Part shown: piece after piece, positions 1-6,612 of the stretch
Numbering within the stretch: the stretch's first letter is position 1
Layout of the letters: each line of letters begins with the position of its first letter
Source of the DNA: an uncultured beta proteobacterium
GTDB taxonomy: Bacteria; Pseudomonadota; Gammaproteobacteria; Burkholderiales; Burkholderiaceae
Assembly (NCBI GenBank): GCA_903909925.1
Contig: CAIVXR010000159.1
Location: forward strand, 1-11,928
Direction: 5' to 3'
DNA: 11,928 bases
Program-made: the position numbers and the translations under genes
The notes under the pieces: model-generated
The model's database searches: none
What the model was told of the DNA's origin: nothing
The model's input: only the letters and a program-made list of their open reading frames with translations

Positions 1-827
1 CAATTACAGTCGTTATCGGGTATGCGATAAGCGGGATTCATCCAATAACCGTTGTAGACATAATCAACCACTTTAATTTCACTAAGGTGCTTGACCCAAT
101 ATGTGCCGTCATAGCCGGGCACAATTAATTTAATTGGATAGCCGTTTAAGAAAGGAATATCTGTTCCATTCATTTGGTAGGCAACCATGACATTACCATC
201 CATGGCGTGGTCAATATCTAAACCTTTTACAAAATCAGAATCACTTGGCAACACTGGCTGATCTAAACCATCAAAGGTTACCTGCTTAGCACCGCGACCA
301 GGATTGGCCGCTTTCAAAATATCCTTTAAGGCAACGCCAACCCAAGCGGCATTACCCATCGCACCATTACCCAATTGACCACCATTGACTCTGGGTTCGA
401 ATAAACCACGGCTGTTACCTGAGCATTGATTGACCGCAACAATGCGCTGGGATGGGAAGTTTTTCTTTAAAGACTCTAGAGAAATCTCCAAGGGCTTTTC
501 TACATTGCCACCCACCTTTAATTTATAAGTATTGGGGTCAATCGATGTTGGAATCCCCGCCATGTGATAGCGCACAAAAAATTCATCATTTGGCGTAATG
601 ACATGATTGTCGTAATACTTAAAAGGTGTCTCTAATTGCGGTGGCCTAGAAGTCAGCACAATCATGGGCTTCTTTTCAGGAAACGCCATAAGTTCACGTT
701 CACCATAGCCTATTGGCAAATTAGTTCTCTCTGCCCCCAAAGCCCAAGATGGTAATAAAGAACTGGCCCCACCAGCCAGTGCTGCTGCAATGACTTTACG
801 TCTGTTGGTAAAGTTCTCTGAATTCAT
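1..827 (-). CDS. Sulfite dehydrogenase, molybdopterin subunit (SorA/SoxC-like), partial at C-terminus
   Basis: Reading back from an ATG at 827, an open frame runs off the left edge and gives about 275 residues. The N-terminus carries a twin-arginine signal (NRRKVIAAALAGG, residues 8-20), so export of a folded cofactor-loaded enzyme to the periplasm is expected. The sulfite oxidase fold is shown by FFVRYHMAGIP (residues 83-93, with the substrate-site Arg86 and His88 pattern), the NQCSGNSRG stretch whose Cys135 should be the molybdenum ligand, and VPGYDGTYWVKHL (237-248). Enzymes of this family oxidise sulfite to sulfate and pass electrons to cytochrome c. A strong ribosome site, GGAGG, lies 8-9 bases before the ATG. 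The dimerisation domain and any cytochrome partner gene (sorB) lie beyond the left edge. SorA is the best match; SoxC or a general YedY-like oxidoreductase is less likely. Confidence 0.85.
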   Translation of the reverse strand, partial: MNSENFTNRRKVIAAALAGGASSLLPSWALGAERTNLPIGYGERELMAFPEKKPMIVLTSRPPQLETPFKYYDNHVITPNDEFFVRYHMAGIPTSIDPNTYKLKVGGNVEKPLEISLESLKKNFPSQRIVAVNQCSGNSRGLFEPRVNGGQLGNGAMGNAAWVGVALKDILKAANPGRGAKQVTFDGLDQPVLPSDSDFVKGLDIDHAMDGNVMVAYQMNGTDIPFLNGYPIKLIVPGYDGTYWVKHLSEIKVVDYVYNGYWMNPAYRIPDNDCN

Positions 828-921
828 GGATGTCTCCTCCATAGTATTAGCCTTTTAAGAATAACTGCTTTAATGGGGCCTATAGATAAGTAAAAACCCT
901 CAAGCAAAACTAAAAGGGAGC

Positions 922-938
922 TTTAAAAGGCTTTTAAG
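922..938. promoter_or_regulatory. TTTAA(A/G) direct repeat, OmpR/PmrA-type box candidate
   Basis: Two hexamers, TTTAAA and TTTAAG, are separated by 5 bases, giving the 11-base period typical of OmpR-family response-regulator boxes; PmrA sites are HTTAAK-N5-HTTAAK. On the plus strand a TATACA lies 9 bases downstream (948-953), which is where an activated promoter would put its -10. No plus-strand gene follows, so transcription from it would run antisense to the MBL gene. The TTAA cores are palindromic, so the box could instead serve the minus-strand sulfite dehydrogenase gene. A better copy occurs at 4551-4567. Confidence 0.3.
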
Positions 939-987
939 TAGAGTGCCTATACATGACACTTAAATAAACGTCCATCTAACAGAGGGC

Positions 988-1902
988 TCAGGGCAAGAAA
1001 ATCACTTCACCAATGCCTGAATGATCTTGCTGATCTGCAAACACTTTAGCAATTTCTACTTGGGCAAAATGTCCGGTACAGTGCCCTGCTGCAACCCTTT
1101 GTAGCTTCCACTTATCTTTAAAATTGGTAACGGTTTGCCTAACCGTATCATCTGGTTTATCAACTAAGTGCAGCCCGCCGGCAATGGTGTAGATATTTGG
1201 GCTAATTTCACTGATCTTGCCTAGTATTTTTTCAATTCCTGGATGGGAGCAACCTACGATCACTGCTAATCCTTTTGGCGTCTTAATTGCCATGGATACT
1301 TCAGCAAGCTCTAAGGTGCCCTTAACATCGGATACAGTTCTAATCAGGAAAATGCCTGGCGTAACTTCAGTGGTATCAGTGATGAGCTTAATATTTGCAT
1401 TTTTCCATGGCGAATCGACTGAGGCTTTGCCAAGTTTGCCATCAAAATACTGTAAATCGTTAGGTAATAATTCGACCTTTCTTTGGAGTGCCTGGGGCGC
1501 GCTAAAAGGTGTCCCAAATGAACCTGTCTCTATCGGGGCATAGATAATTACATTGGGATTTTTCTCAAGCACATAATTTAATCCGCTTGTATGGTCACCA
1601 TGTCTATGAGAAAGCACTACAAAATCTATTTTCGATAAATCAATATTGAGCCGATCAACGTTGGATTTAAATGCTGCATACTGCCCGCCCGTGTCAAATA
1701 AAATCTTCTTGCCGCCATATTCAACCAAAGCAGAGTATCCCCAGCCGCGCTCAAGATCAGAAGGTTTGCCAAAAGCATCGTAGATGATGGTTACTTTTCC
1801 ACCCGAGGGCTCTTGTTCTTTTGCAGAGGCAACTCTATAAATTGCTGAAAGGCCAATAATTGAAATTAAAGCCATTAGGCCTAGTGATATGAGTTTTTTC
1901 AT
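988..1902 (-). CDS. Exported metallo-beta-lactamase-fold hydrolase (DHPS-like, COG1237 type)
   Basis: This 304-residue protein has a Sec signal peptide (MKK, then a hydrophobic stretch, ending near ASA at 25-27). The metal-binding motif SHRHGDHTSGL (98-108) supplies His99, His101, Asp103 and His104. Further likely metal ligands are His220 in GCSHPG and His245 in GGLHL; AGHCTGH (272-278) adds more histidines. The strand-turn LFDTGG (68-73) is typical of the fold. The overall pattern matches the subfamily named after the archaeal dihydropterin ribofuranosyl-aminobenzene phosphate synthase, but that name says little about the substrate here. It lies 160 bases upstream of the sulfite dehydrogenase gene and is divergent from the isomerase gene at 2080. 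The ATG has only a weak ribosome site. The fold is certain; the substrate is unknown. Confidence 0.8.
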   Translation of the reverse strand: MKKLISLGLMALISIIGLSAIYRVASAKEQEPSGGKVTIIYDAFGKPSDLERGWGYSALVEYGGKKILFDTGGQYAAFKSNVDRLNIDLSKIDFVVLSHRHGDHTSGLNYVLEKNPNVIIYAPIETGSFGTPFSAPQALQRKVELLPNDLQYFDGKLGKASVDSPWKNANIKLITDTTEVTPGIFLIRTVSDVKGTLELAEVSMAIKTPKGLAVIVGCSHPGIEKILGKISEISPNIYTIAGGLHLVDKPDDTVRQTVTNFKDKWKLQRVAAGHCTGHFAQVEIAKVFADQQDHSGIGEVIFLP

Positions 1903-1923
1903 GTCGATTGTCTTTGCTTAACT

Positions 1924-1950
1924 TTTATAATTTGAGAGGGGGCTTATCAA
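1924..1950 (-). promoter_or_regulatory. Possible promoter of the MBL-fold gene
   Basis: On the minus strand TTGATA (1945-1950) and TATAAA (1924-1929) are separated by 15 bases, shorter than the ideal 17. The implied start of transcription is about 15 bases before the ATG at 1902. This is a visual match only. Confidence 0.3.
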
Positions 1951-2079
1951 ACCTGATTTGTCTCAGAAACAATCTACCACGATTTAATAAAGCAAGATAA
2001 ATTTGTTTAAAAACGATGTTAGAAACAGTAGAATTTGGGAAGATGTAGTTATTTAATTAGCGCAGATAAATAAGCAGAT

Positions 2080-2715
2080 ATGAGCACAAAAAGAAAACTG
2101 GATTTTTACTTTAGCTTTATCTCCCTATACACTTATATTGGCTATGAGGCTTTTGAGGCACTAGTTCAAAAATACGATCTTGAGGTCACTTATAAACCGA
2201 TTGATCTGCATGCAGTATTTTCAGTTAGCGGTGGCTTACCGGTTAGTAAAAGGCCACCCCAAAGACAAGCCTATCGATTTGTTGAAATGCAGCGCTGGGC
2301 AATCACTCGCAATATACCGTTGGTACTCAAGCCAAAACACCATCCATCTGACCCAGTCATTGGTCACCGCATGTTAATTGCAGCCATGGCTCAAAATTTA
2401 GATGTGCGGGCTTTTATACGCAATTCTTTAAAGATTCTTTGGGTTGACGATTTAGACATCAAAGATTCTCAGCTAATGGTAGAGGTTGCGAATAAATCAG
2501 GTTTAAATGGAGAGCTGCTACTAAAAGATAGCGCCAGCGACGAGGTTGATACTGAGGTCAATCGATTAACAGCAGAAGCAGTTGAGAGGCAGGTTTTTGG
2601 TACGCCCTTCTTTTTTTATCGAGATGAACCTTTTTGGGGTCAGGATCGATTGGACTTATTAGAAGATGCTATCCAGTCTAATCGAGACCCGATCTCTTTT
2701 AGACTAATTAGCTAG
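2080..2715 (+). CDS. 2-hydroxychromene-2-carboxylate isomerase family protein (kappa-class GST/DsbA fold)
   Basis: This 211-residue protein is the only convincing plus-strand gene. The N-terminal strand and loop DFYFSFISLY (8-17) aligns with the DFYFDFLSPF pattern of NahD-type isomerases and puts the catalytic Ser at residue 15. The cis-proline loop VFGTPFFF (172-179) and the C-terminal FWGQDRLDLLE (185-195) are family hallmarks. Members are glutathione-dependent and isomerise 2-hydroxychromene-2-carboxylate in naphthalene-type aromatic degradation, but many homologues lie outside such pathways. No other aromatic-degradation gene is present here, so the real substrate may differ. The Pro that usually follows the catalytic Ser is Leu16. 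No signal peptide is seen, so it should be cytoplasmic. It converges on the zinc-ribbon gene with only 7 bases between the two stops and no clear terminator. Confidence 0.8.
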   Translation: MSTKRKLDFYFSFISLYTYIGYEAFEALVQKYDLEVTYKPIDLHAVFSVSGGLPVSKRPPQRQAYRFVEMQRWAITRNIPLVLKPKHHPSDPVIGHRMLIAAMAQNLDVRAFIRNSLKILWVDDLDIKDSQLMVEVANKSGLNGELLLKDSASDEVDTEVNRLTAEAVERQVFGTPFFFYRDEPFWGQDRLDLLEDAIQSNRDPISFRLIS

Positions 2716-2722
2716 CTCTCCT

Positions 2723-3031
2723 TTACCGTTGTCTGATGGTTCGCTTAGTCCCTATTGGGTTTCCACTTGCCCGAATATGATTTTTACAATGAGGGCAAGT
2801 CAAGCCATCCCACGGACTCAGATGATCTCCAGAGCCGCAGTCTTTGCAAACTGGGCTACTAGAGAGCACTTCATTACAATTTCCAGGACTGGTGAAGCTA
2901 TAGCTAGCAATGGCGGAGCAAGAACCACAAACCATCGCTCTCTCAGAGAAATGTGGGCTAATCTCAGCGCCAATGCTACTAGTACATTCGTATCCACAAG
3001 AGTTACAGGCAAACTTGTATCTTGCTGCCAT
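2723..3031 (-). CDS. Small protein with four CxxC motifs (double zinc ribbon)
   Basis: This 102-residue basic-tailed protein has CxxC pairs at Cys9/12, Cys35/38, Cys62/65 and Cys79/82. The first two pairs and the last two pairs would each form one zinc ribbon (CNSCGY...CGSC and CKDCG...CPHC). The C-terminus (GTKRTIRQR) is strongly basic, which could suit nucleic-acid or protein binding. The ATG lies 2 bases past the stop of the lipoprotein gene, and its ribosome site (AAGGGA) sits inside that gene's last codons, so the pair is translationally coupled. Overlapping frames on both strands are shadows, because only this frame keeps regular cysteine spacing. The function is unknown. Confidence 0.7.
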   Translation of the reverse strand: MAARYKFACNSCGYECTSSIGAEISPHFSERAMVCGSCSAIASYSFTSPGNCNEVLSSSPVCKDCGSGDHLSPWDGLTCPHCKNHIRASGNPIGTKRTIRQR

Positions 3032-3033
3032 AG

Positions 3034-3546
3034 CTAGCTTCCCTTATAGATCTTCATCACCTGAGCCCATTTCTCATTGGTATAGCGAAGGCGCATTTGT
3101 CGCTCTTGATTAGCAACACCAATAGTGATTCGCTTGTTGACTAGGTCGCTATAAACGTCATCCACTTTAGAGTAGTAATATTCATAAACAGCAATCATTT
3201 CTGGTTTTGGTAATTCTTTGGCAATAGGCCTACATTGCAGGGTGGCATCCTTAAATCTGGTTAACGCTGCTATCTGTTCATCATTAATAAAATCCGTTGA
3301 ACTCATTAACTTTTTTGCATTAGGGTTATTTGCTGAAATAACTATGATATTGTCATTAACATACTTTTCATCGTCTGTTTTATTGATATCAGCAATGCAA
3401 GCAGACATTTTTTTCTGAACCAGCTCAACTTGTTTTTGAATCTCATTATTACTTTCTGCTGTTGATGCTGTATTACCTAGTTTGTTACTAGCACAAGCTG
3501 TTAAAAATAATGCAAAAAGGCAGGCTACTCTAAAAATATTCTTCAT
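3034..3546 (-). CDS. Small lipoprotein of unknown function
   Basis: This is a 170-residue protein with a lipoprotein signal: MKN, a hydrophobic core, and the lipobox LTAC with Cys18 followed by ASNK. The residue after the Cys is not Asp, so sorting to the outer membrane is expected. The mature part is charged and mostly helical, with no motif I recognise. I chose the ATG at 3546 because AGGA lies 7 bases upstream; an in-frame TTG at 3552 would add two residues but leave no ribosome site. It sits between a Pal-like lipoprotein gene upstream (26-32 bases away) and the zinc-ribbon gene downstream (2 bases away), so all three probably share one transcript. Confidence 0.7.
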   Translation of the reverse strand: MKNIFRVACLFALFLTACASNKLGNTASTAESNNEIQKQVELVQKKMSACIADINKTDDEKYVNDNIIVISANNPNAKKLMSSTDFINDEQIAALTRFKDATLQCRPIAKELPKPEMIAVYEYYYSKVDDVYSDLVNKRITIGVANQERQMRLRYTNEKWAQVMKIYKGS

Positions 3547-3578
3547 AATCAATTCCTAATAATGTGTCGCGTGTGTAT

Positions 3579-4070
3579 TTAGTGATAAACAATATCAGCG
3601 CGACGATTTTGTTCATAAGCTTCTTCGGTTTGTGCGGGATTGACTGGCTTTTCTTTGCCAAAGCTCACAGCTTCAACCTGAGATTCACTAACGCCTTGAG
3701 CAACAAGAGCTTGTTTAACAGCTTGAGAACGCTTTTGCCCTAAGGCTAAGTTGTACTCTGCAGTTCCACGATCATCAGTATTGCCTTGAATAATAATGGC
3801 AGCTTTTTGTCTTTGAAAAGTTTTGAGGTATTGTGCGTGAGCAGAAATAATAGGGGCATATTTTGGATCGATCGTATAGCTATTAAACATAAAGTAGATT
3901 GATCGCTTGCCATAGACACTAGACTTTTGATCGCTGACTGGATCATAAGCTGATGAACTATTAGCATTTACAGAAGCTACACTATTCGAACCATCTAACT
4001 TCACGCTACTGCATGCAGCAATCACTAACACGAGTAGTGCCAATAGAAATACTTTGACAAATTTAAACAT
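3579..4070 (-). CDS. Pal-like OmpA-domain lipoprotein
   Basis: From the ATG at 4070 this is a 163-residue outer-membrane lipoprotein. It has a hydrophobic signal and the lipobox IAAC with Cys20 followed by SS. A short Ser/Asn-rich linker leads to an OmpA C-terminal domain. The motif GNTDDRGTAEYN and the closing NRRADIVY match the peptidoglycan-binding loop and Arg of Pal, which bind diaminopimelate in the cell wall. FGKEKPVNP is also Pal-like. An in-frame ATG at 4097 has AAGG 8 bases upstream and would add nine residues (MWPYLGTFI). I prefer 4070 because it gives a normal signal peptide starting MFKFVK. There is no tolB or cpoB beside it, so this is probably a paralogue of the main Pal. Confidence 0.85.
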   Translation of the reverse strand: MFKFVKVFLLALLVLVIAACSSVKLDGSNSVASVNANSSSAYDPVSDQKSSVYGKRSIYFMFNSYTIDPKYAPIISAHAQYLKTFQRQKAAIIIQGNTDDRGTAEYNLALGQKRSQAVKQALVAQGVSESQVEAVSFGKEKPVNPAQTEEAYEQNRRADIVYH

Positions 4071-4118
4071 AATGAATGTTCCCAGATATGGCCACATTAA
4101 TGCAGCCTTACTAATTTA

Positions 4119-4142
4119 GGATTGAACTATGCGTATCAATCC
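4119..4142. promoter_or_regulatory. Inverted repeat GGATTGA/TCAATCC upstream of the Pal-like gene
   Basis: Two perfect 7-base arms (4119-4125 and 4136-4142) flank a 10-base spacer, 48-71 bases before the Pal-like ATG. On the minus strand one arm contains TTGATA, a plausible -35 hexamer. The repeat could be an operator over that promoter. No T-run follows on either strand, so it is not a normal terminator. Confidence 0.35.
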
Positions 4143-4154
4143 CGCCCAATAAAA

Positions 4155-4511
4155 TTAGGCGATAGCTTTGGGGGGCTTGAATGCTGTATCAGGATAGTTT
4201 TGAGAAAGCGAAGAATCGCTTTCAAGACAAAACTTGCTAGCTTGAGAAGAAATAGCTAAAACTGTGAACCCGAGCTCATTCAAATTTGCTGTAATGTGGC
4301 TCATGAGATTTAGGGAGCTGGCTTGATGGTGTTTATCAAATGCTGATTCATTACTCTCAAGCGAGTGCTGAGTGGATGGACTAATGCTGTAAGTACTTAT
4401 ATGATGGGCTCGCTCTATTGCTGACTCCACAAATACTCCAGAAGCCATGACCCTGAATGTAATCAAGAAGAGGCTAATGGCTAAAACGATGGTTTTGCTA
4501 CGAGGCAACAT
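4155..4511 (-). CDS. Small exported protein of unknown function
   Basis: This 118-residue protein has an N-terminal hydrophobic segment (KTIVLAISLFLITFRVMA, residues 6-23) that looks like a Sec signal peptide cleaved near MAS. The mature part is polar and rich in Ser and His (AHHIST, KHHQAS), with a single late Cys and a basic end, FKPPKAIA. Small His-bearing exported proteins with such tails often sit next to metal-efflux operons (CzcI or CopL type). I see no sequence proof of that here, and no efflux genes are present. An OmpR-family-like repeat lies about 40 bases upstream. It has its own long upstream region and probably its own promoter. Confidence 0.5.
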   Translation of the reverse strand: MLPRSKTIVLAISLFLITFRVMASGVFVESAIERAHHISTYSISPSTQHSLESNESAFDKHHQASSLNLMSHITANLNELGFTVLAISSQASKFCLESDSSLSQNYPDTAFKPPKAIA

Positions 4512-4550
4512 AAATTAGATTCTATACCCCAAATAATCTTCTTTCATCCT

Positions 4551-4567
4551 TTTAAGAGCATTTTAAG
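4551..4567. promoter_or_regulatory. TTTAAG-N5-TTTAAG direct repeat, response-regulator box candidate
   Basis: Two identical TTTAAG hexamers occur with 11-base periodicity, fitting the PmrA/QseB-type consensus HTTAAK-N5-HTTAAK on the plus strand. It lies 40-56 bases upstream of the ATG of the small exported protein gene at 4511, the only nearby gene that could use it. On that gene's strand the hexamers read CTTAAA. A possible TATAGA -10 follows at about 4521-4526. A related site is at 922-938. Confidence 0.35.
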
Positions 4568-4631
4568 CACTGCTCCGCGATGAGTACCCTTTAAATTAAT
4601 CTTTCATGTTGAGTTTTTCGATTAATCCGAC

Positions 4632-4655
4632 AAAAAACCACCCGCAGGTGGTTTT
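4632..4655 (-). terminator. Rho-independent terminator of the cytochrome/peroxiredoxin operon
   Basis: A perfect 9-base stem (arms 4634-4642 and 4647-4655, core CCACC/GGTGG) with a CGCA loop is followed on the minus strand by six T. It begins 24 bases after the peroxiredoxin stop. It is the only clear terminator downstream of the five-gene run that starts at 9420. Confidence 0.9.
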
Positions 4656-4678
4656 GAATAGGAATAAGATTCCTTGGC

Positions 4679-5335
4679 TTATTTCTTAGGGGCCTTTGCG
4701 TAGCGCAGGTAAGGCAGCTTTATATCAAGCTGACCATAGTTGGCTGTTGCCTGCTCATCATTTAAAGCCAGCCCTACGATCACATCTTGCCCAGGCAGCC
4801 AGTTTGCTGGGGTCGCCAACGGCAGACCATCCGTTATTTGAATAGCATCTAAGGCTCTGAGAATTTCAGCAAAGTTACGACCCACAGACATTGGATATGA
4901 CATTGTTAACCGTAACTTTTTATCCGGCCCAATAATAAATACCGTTCTCACTGTTGCGCTGTGAGCAGGAGTACGGCCATCTGGCAAATAAGCATCGGCA
5001 GGAAGCATGTCATAAAGCTTAGCCACTACCAGAGAAGTATCATCAATGATTGGAAAATCTGCAGGCGCTCCTGCAAAAGAAGCAATATCTTTTTTCCATT
5101 TTTGATGGTCTTCTACACTATCCACCGAGATACCCATGACCTTGGTATTGCGCTTTATAAACTCAGGAGCCAGTTTTGCCACTGCTCCAAACTCTGTTGT
5201 GCACACAGGCGTAAAGTCTTTTGGATGAGAAAATAAAATAGCGTAGCTGTTACCAATCCAATCATGCAAGGTTAATTTACCAGCAGTCGAATCAGCAGTG
5301 AAGTTTGGTGAAAGATCATTAATACGTAGTGACAT
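4679..5335 (-). CDS. 1-Cys peroxiredoxin (Prx6 family)
   Basis: This 218-residue protein reduces hydrogen peroxide and organic or lipid peroxides. The peroxidatic Cys45 sits in FTPVCTTEF, the exact signature of the Prx6 branch (AhpC2/Prx1 types have VCPTE). I see no second Cys, so there is no resolving residue in the chain. SVGRNFAEILR and LPGQDVIVG in the C-terminal dimer extension are also Prx6-like. The start is well set: AGGAG lies 6 bases before the ATG. There is no signal peptide, so it is cytoplasmic. It follows the tetrahaem cytochrome gene by 124 bases on the same strand with no terminator between. It may be read from both the operon promoter and a promoter of its own. Peroxide defence beside Fe- or light-driven electron transfer makes sense, but that link is inference. 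Confidence 0.92.
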   Translation of the reverse strand: MSLRINDLSPNFTADSTAGKLTLHDWIGNSYAILFSHPKDFTPVCTTEFGAVAKLAPEFIKRNTKVMGISVDSVEDHQKWKKDIASFAGAPADFPIIDDTSLVVAKLYDMLPADAYLPDGRTPAHSATVRTVFIIGPDKKLRLTMSYPMSVGRNFAEILRALDAIQITDGLPLATPANWLPGQDVIVGLALNDEQATANYGQLDIKLPYLRYAKAPKK

Positions 5336-5358
5336 GTTTGCTCCTTAATTTAAATAGA

Positions 5359-5443
5359 TGCTCAATATTACGCCCTATTATGGCCTTGCATGAGATGGTG
5401 GAATTAGTTGACGGGAATAGCTAAAACAAAGAAATATTGAGCA
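5359..5443. repeat. 11-bp perfect inverted repeat in the pufC-like/peroxiredoxin gap
   Basis: TGCTCAATATT (5359-5369) is repeated as its exact complement AATATTGAGCA (5433-5443), with 63 bases between. The pair fills most of the 124-base gap between the tetrahaem cytochrome and peroxiredoxin genes. It could be two sites for one regulator of the peroxiredoxin gene or a stem at the 3' end of the cytochrome mRNA. It is not a simple terminator, because no T-run follows. Confidence 0.5.
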
Positions 5444-5459
5444 GATTTGTTCGTCAATC

Positions 5460-6566
5460 TTAATGATAAGGGACTGCTTGAGTTGCAACTCCGTATGGAT
5501 TCTTAATTAAAGGCTCCTTGTCTTCGCCCTTATAACCGCTATCAATCAAAGAGCCCTTTCTCCACAGCTCAGGGTAATCGGGCTTCATAGAAACACCATA
5601 CAAAGGCTTATAGGCTCCCTTATGGCAAGTTAAGCAGGCAACCTTAGGGGTGTCGCCAGCCTCACCTAAACGGTAATCAGGCAATAGTGGCGCAATTGGT
5701 ATCAATACATTGGTATTGAGCTCTCTTACCATCCGAATGCCATACCATGCCTGCGCACGCTGCGGTGGGCTTTGGGGCCAACTAGCAAAAGCACGGGTTG
5801 AGTGACAGTAGTTACAGTTCACACCTAATGATTTAGACATATAAATCATCAAAGCATAGGTGTGCTCCGCTTTTTGGACACTGTCATGTTTTTGATCTGG
5901 CGGTAATGCTGTAGTCCCCTGTAACCGAATTTGATTTTCTGAAATCAAATAGGTTGAAAGTGGATCAAACGGTAAAGAGGTATTGCCATTAGTTTTGATG
6001 CCAGCCATATTTTGATTATTCTTGGCTCCTAAGAATTTGGGTGGATGGTCTTGCATTGGATTGCGATACCAATCACCCGAGGGTACTGCTTGACCACGGT
6101 GGCAAGTCCAGCAAGTAACGCCTGTTTCTTTAACGTGCGAGGTCCACTCATTATTGATTCTACGAGTCATTAGAATCATGCGTCGCGCAACACGTTTAGT
6201 GTACTTCTCATCTGAAGCAAGATTTTTAGGGTTATGACAGTAGTTACAACCCTCTTCAGGCGCTACCCACGTTGATAATGCTCCCATTAGTCTTGAGAAC
6301 TCTAAGACTGTTAAATCATTTAAAACTTGGACATTCTTATATTTTTTACTAACGGGGGGCAGCGTTGGGTCTGGGTCATCAATTGGATCTGCTTCCGGAA
6401 TCTCATTAATCTCTGCATTCGCATCAATGCCAGCTTTGGTATATAGCAAATTGGCAGAGGTGCCCCTGTAGCCGTGTTGAACAGAAATAGGGGCATCACG
6501 AAATACCAGCCCAATAAACAAGCAAAATATGACAACCCCAAAAATTCCGCTAAATATTTTGATCAC
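5460..6566 (-). CDS. pufC: Tetrahaem photosynthetic reaction-centre cytochrome c subunit (PufC-type)
   Basis: This 368-residue protein has four CxxCH haem sites: CNYCH (107-111), CWTCH (152-156), CNYCH (251-255) and CLTCH (311-315). Met94, Met130 or 133, and Met240 or 243 sit in the helices that carry axial ligands in known PufC. WTSHVKETGVTCWTCHRG contains the His144 that matches the bis-His haem ligand of the Blastochloris subunit. The early QHGYRGT (30-36) is a PufC signature. The N-terminus is one hydrophobic helix (4-22) without a proper lipobox, so it is probably a membrane anchor facing the periplasm. In phototrophs this subunit re-reduces the oxidised special pair, taking electrons from HiPIP or cytochrome c. 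Here the HiPIP gene lies 46 bases upstream and no pufLM is next to it. The start is GTG, with AAGAAG 5 bases upstream. The family is certain; its role in a reaction centre depends on pufLM elsewhere in the genome. Confidence 0.92.
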   Translation of the reverse strand: MIKIFSGIFGVVIFCLFIGLVFRDAPISVQHGYRGTSANLLYTKAGIDANAEINEIPEADPIDDPDPTLPPVSKKYKNVQVLNDLTVLEFSRLMGALSTWVAPEEGCNYCHNPKNLASDEKYTKRVARRMILMTRRINNEWTSHVKETGVTCWTCHRGQAVPSGDWYRNPMQDHPPKFLGAKNNQNMAGIKTNGNTSLPFDPLSTYLISENQIRLQGTTALPPDQKHDSVQKAEHTYALMIYMSKSLGVNCNYCHSTRAFASWPQSPPQRAQAWYGIRMVRELNTNVLIPIAPLLPDYRLGEAGDTPKVACLTCHKGAYKPLYGVSMKPDYPELWRKGSLIDSGYKGEDKEPLIKNPYGVATQAVPYH

Positions 6567-6612
6567 ACTGGCTTCTTTTAATTATTATTTTTGCGGGAAT
6601 GCAATGATATGT

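Noticed and set aside
1217..1543. Plus-strand open frame opposite the MBL-fold gene
   Set aside because: It has no recognisable domain, while the minus frame carries the complete HxHxDH motif and a signal peptide; it is a shadow.
2080..2715. Disulfide oxidoreductase DsbA
   Set aside because: There is no CxxC redox motif and no signal peptide. Ser15 replaces the active Cys as in 2-hydroxychromene-2-carboxylate isomerases.
2729..3037. Plus-strand 102-codon frame of the same size as the zinc-ribbon gene
   Set aside because: It lies fully inside the zinc-ribbon gene. Only the minus frame has eight regularly spaced Cys and a coupled ribosome site.
4147..4162. Hairpin over the stop of the small exported protein gene
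   Set aside because: The stem is about 6 pairs including a G-U, and no T-run follows on the minus strand, so it is too weak to call a terminator.
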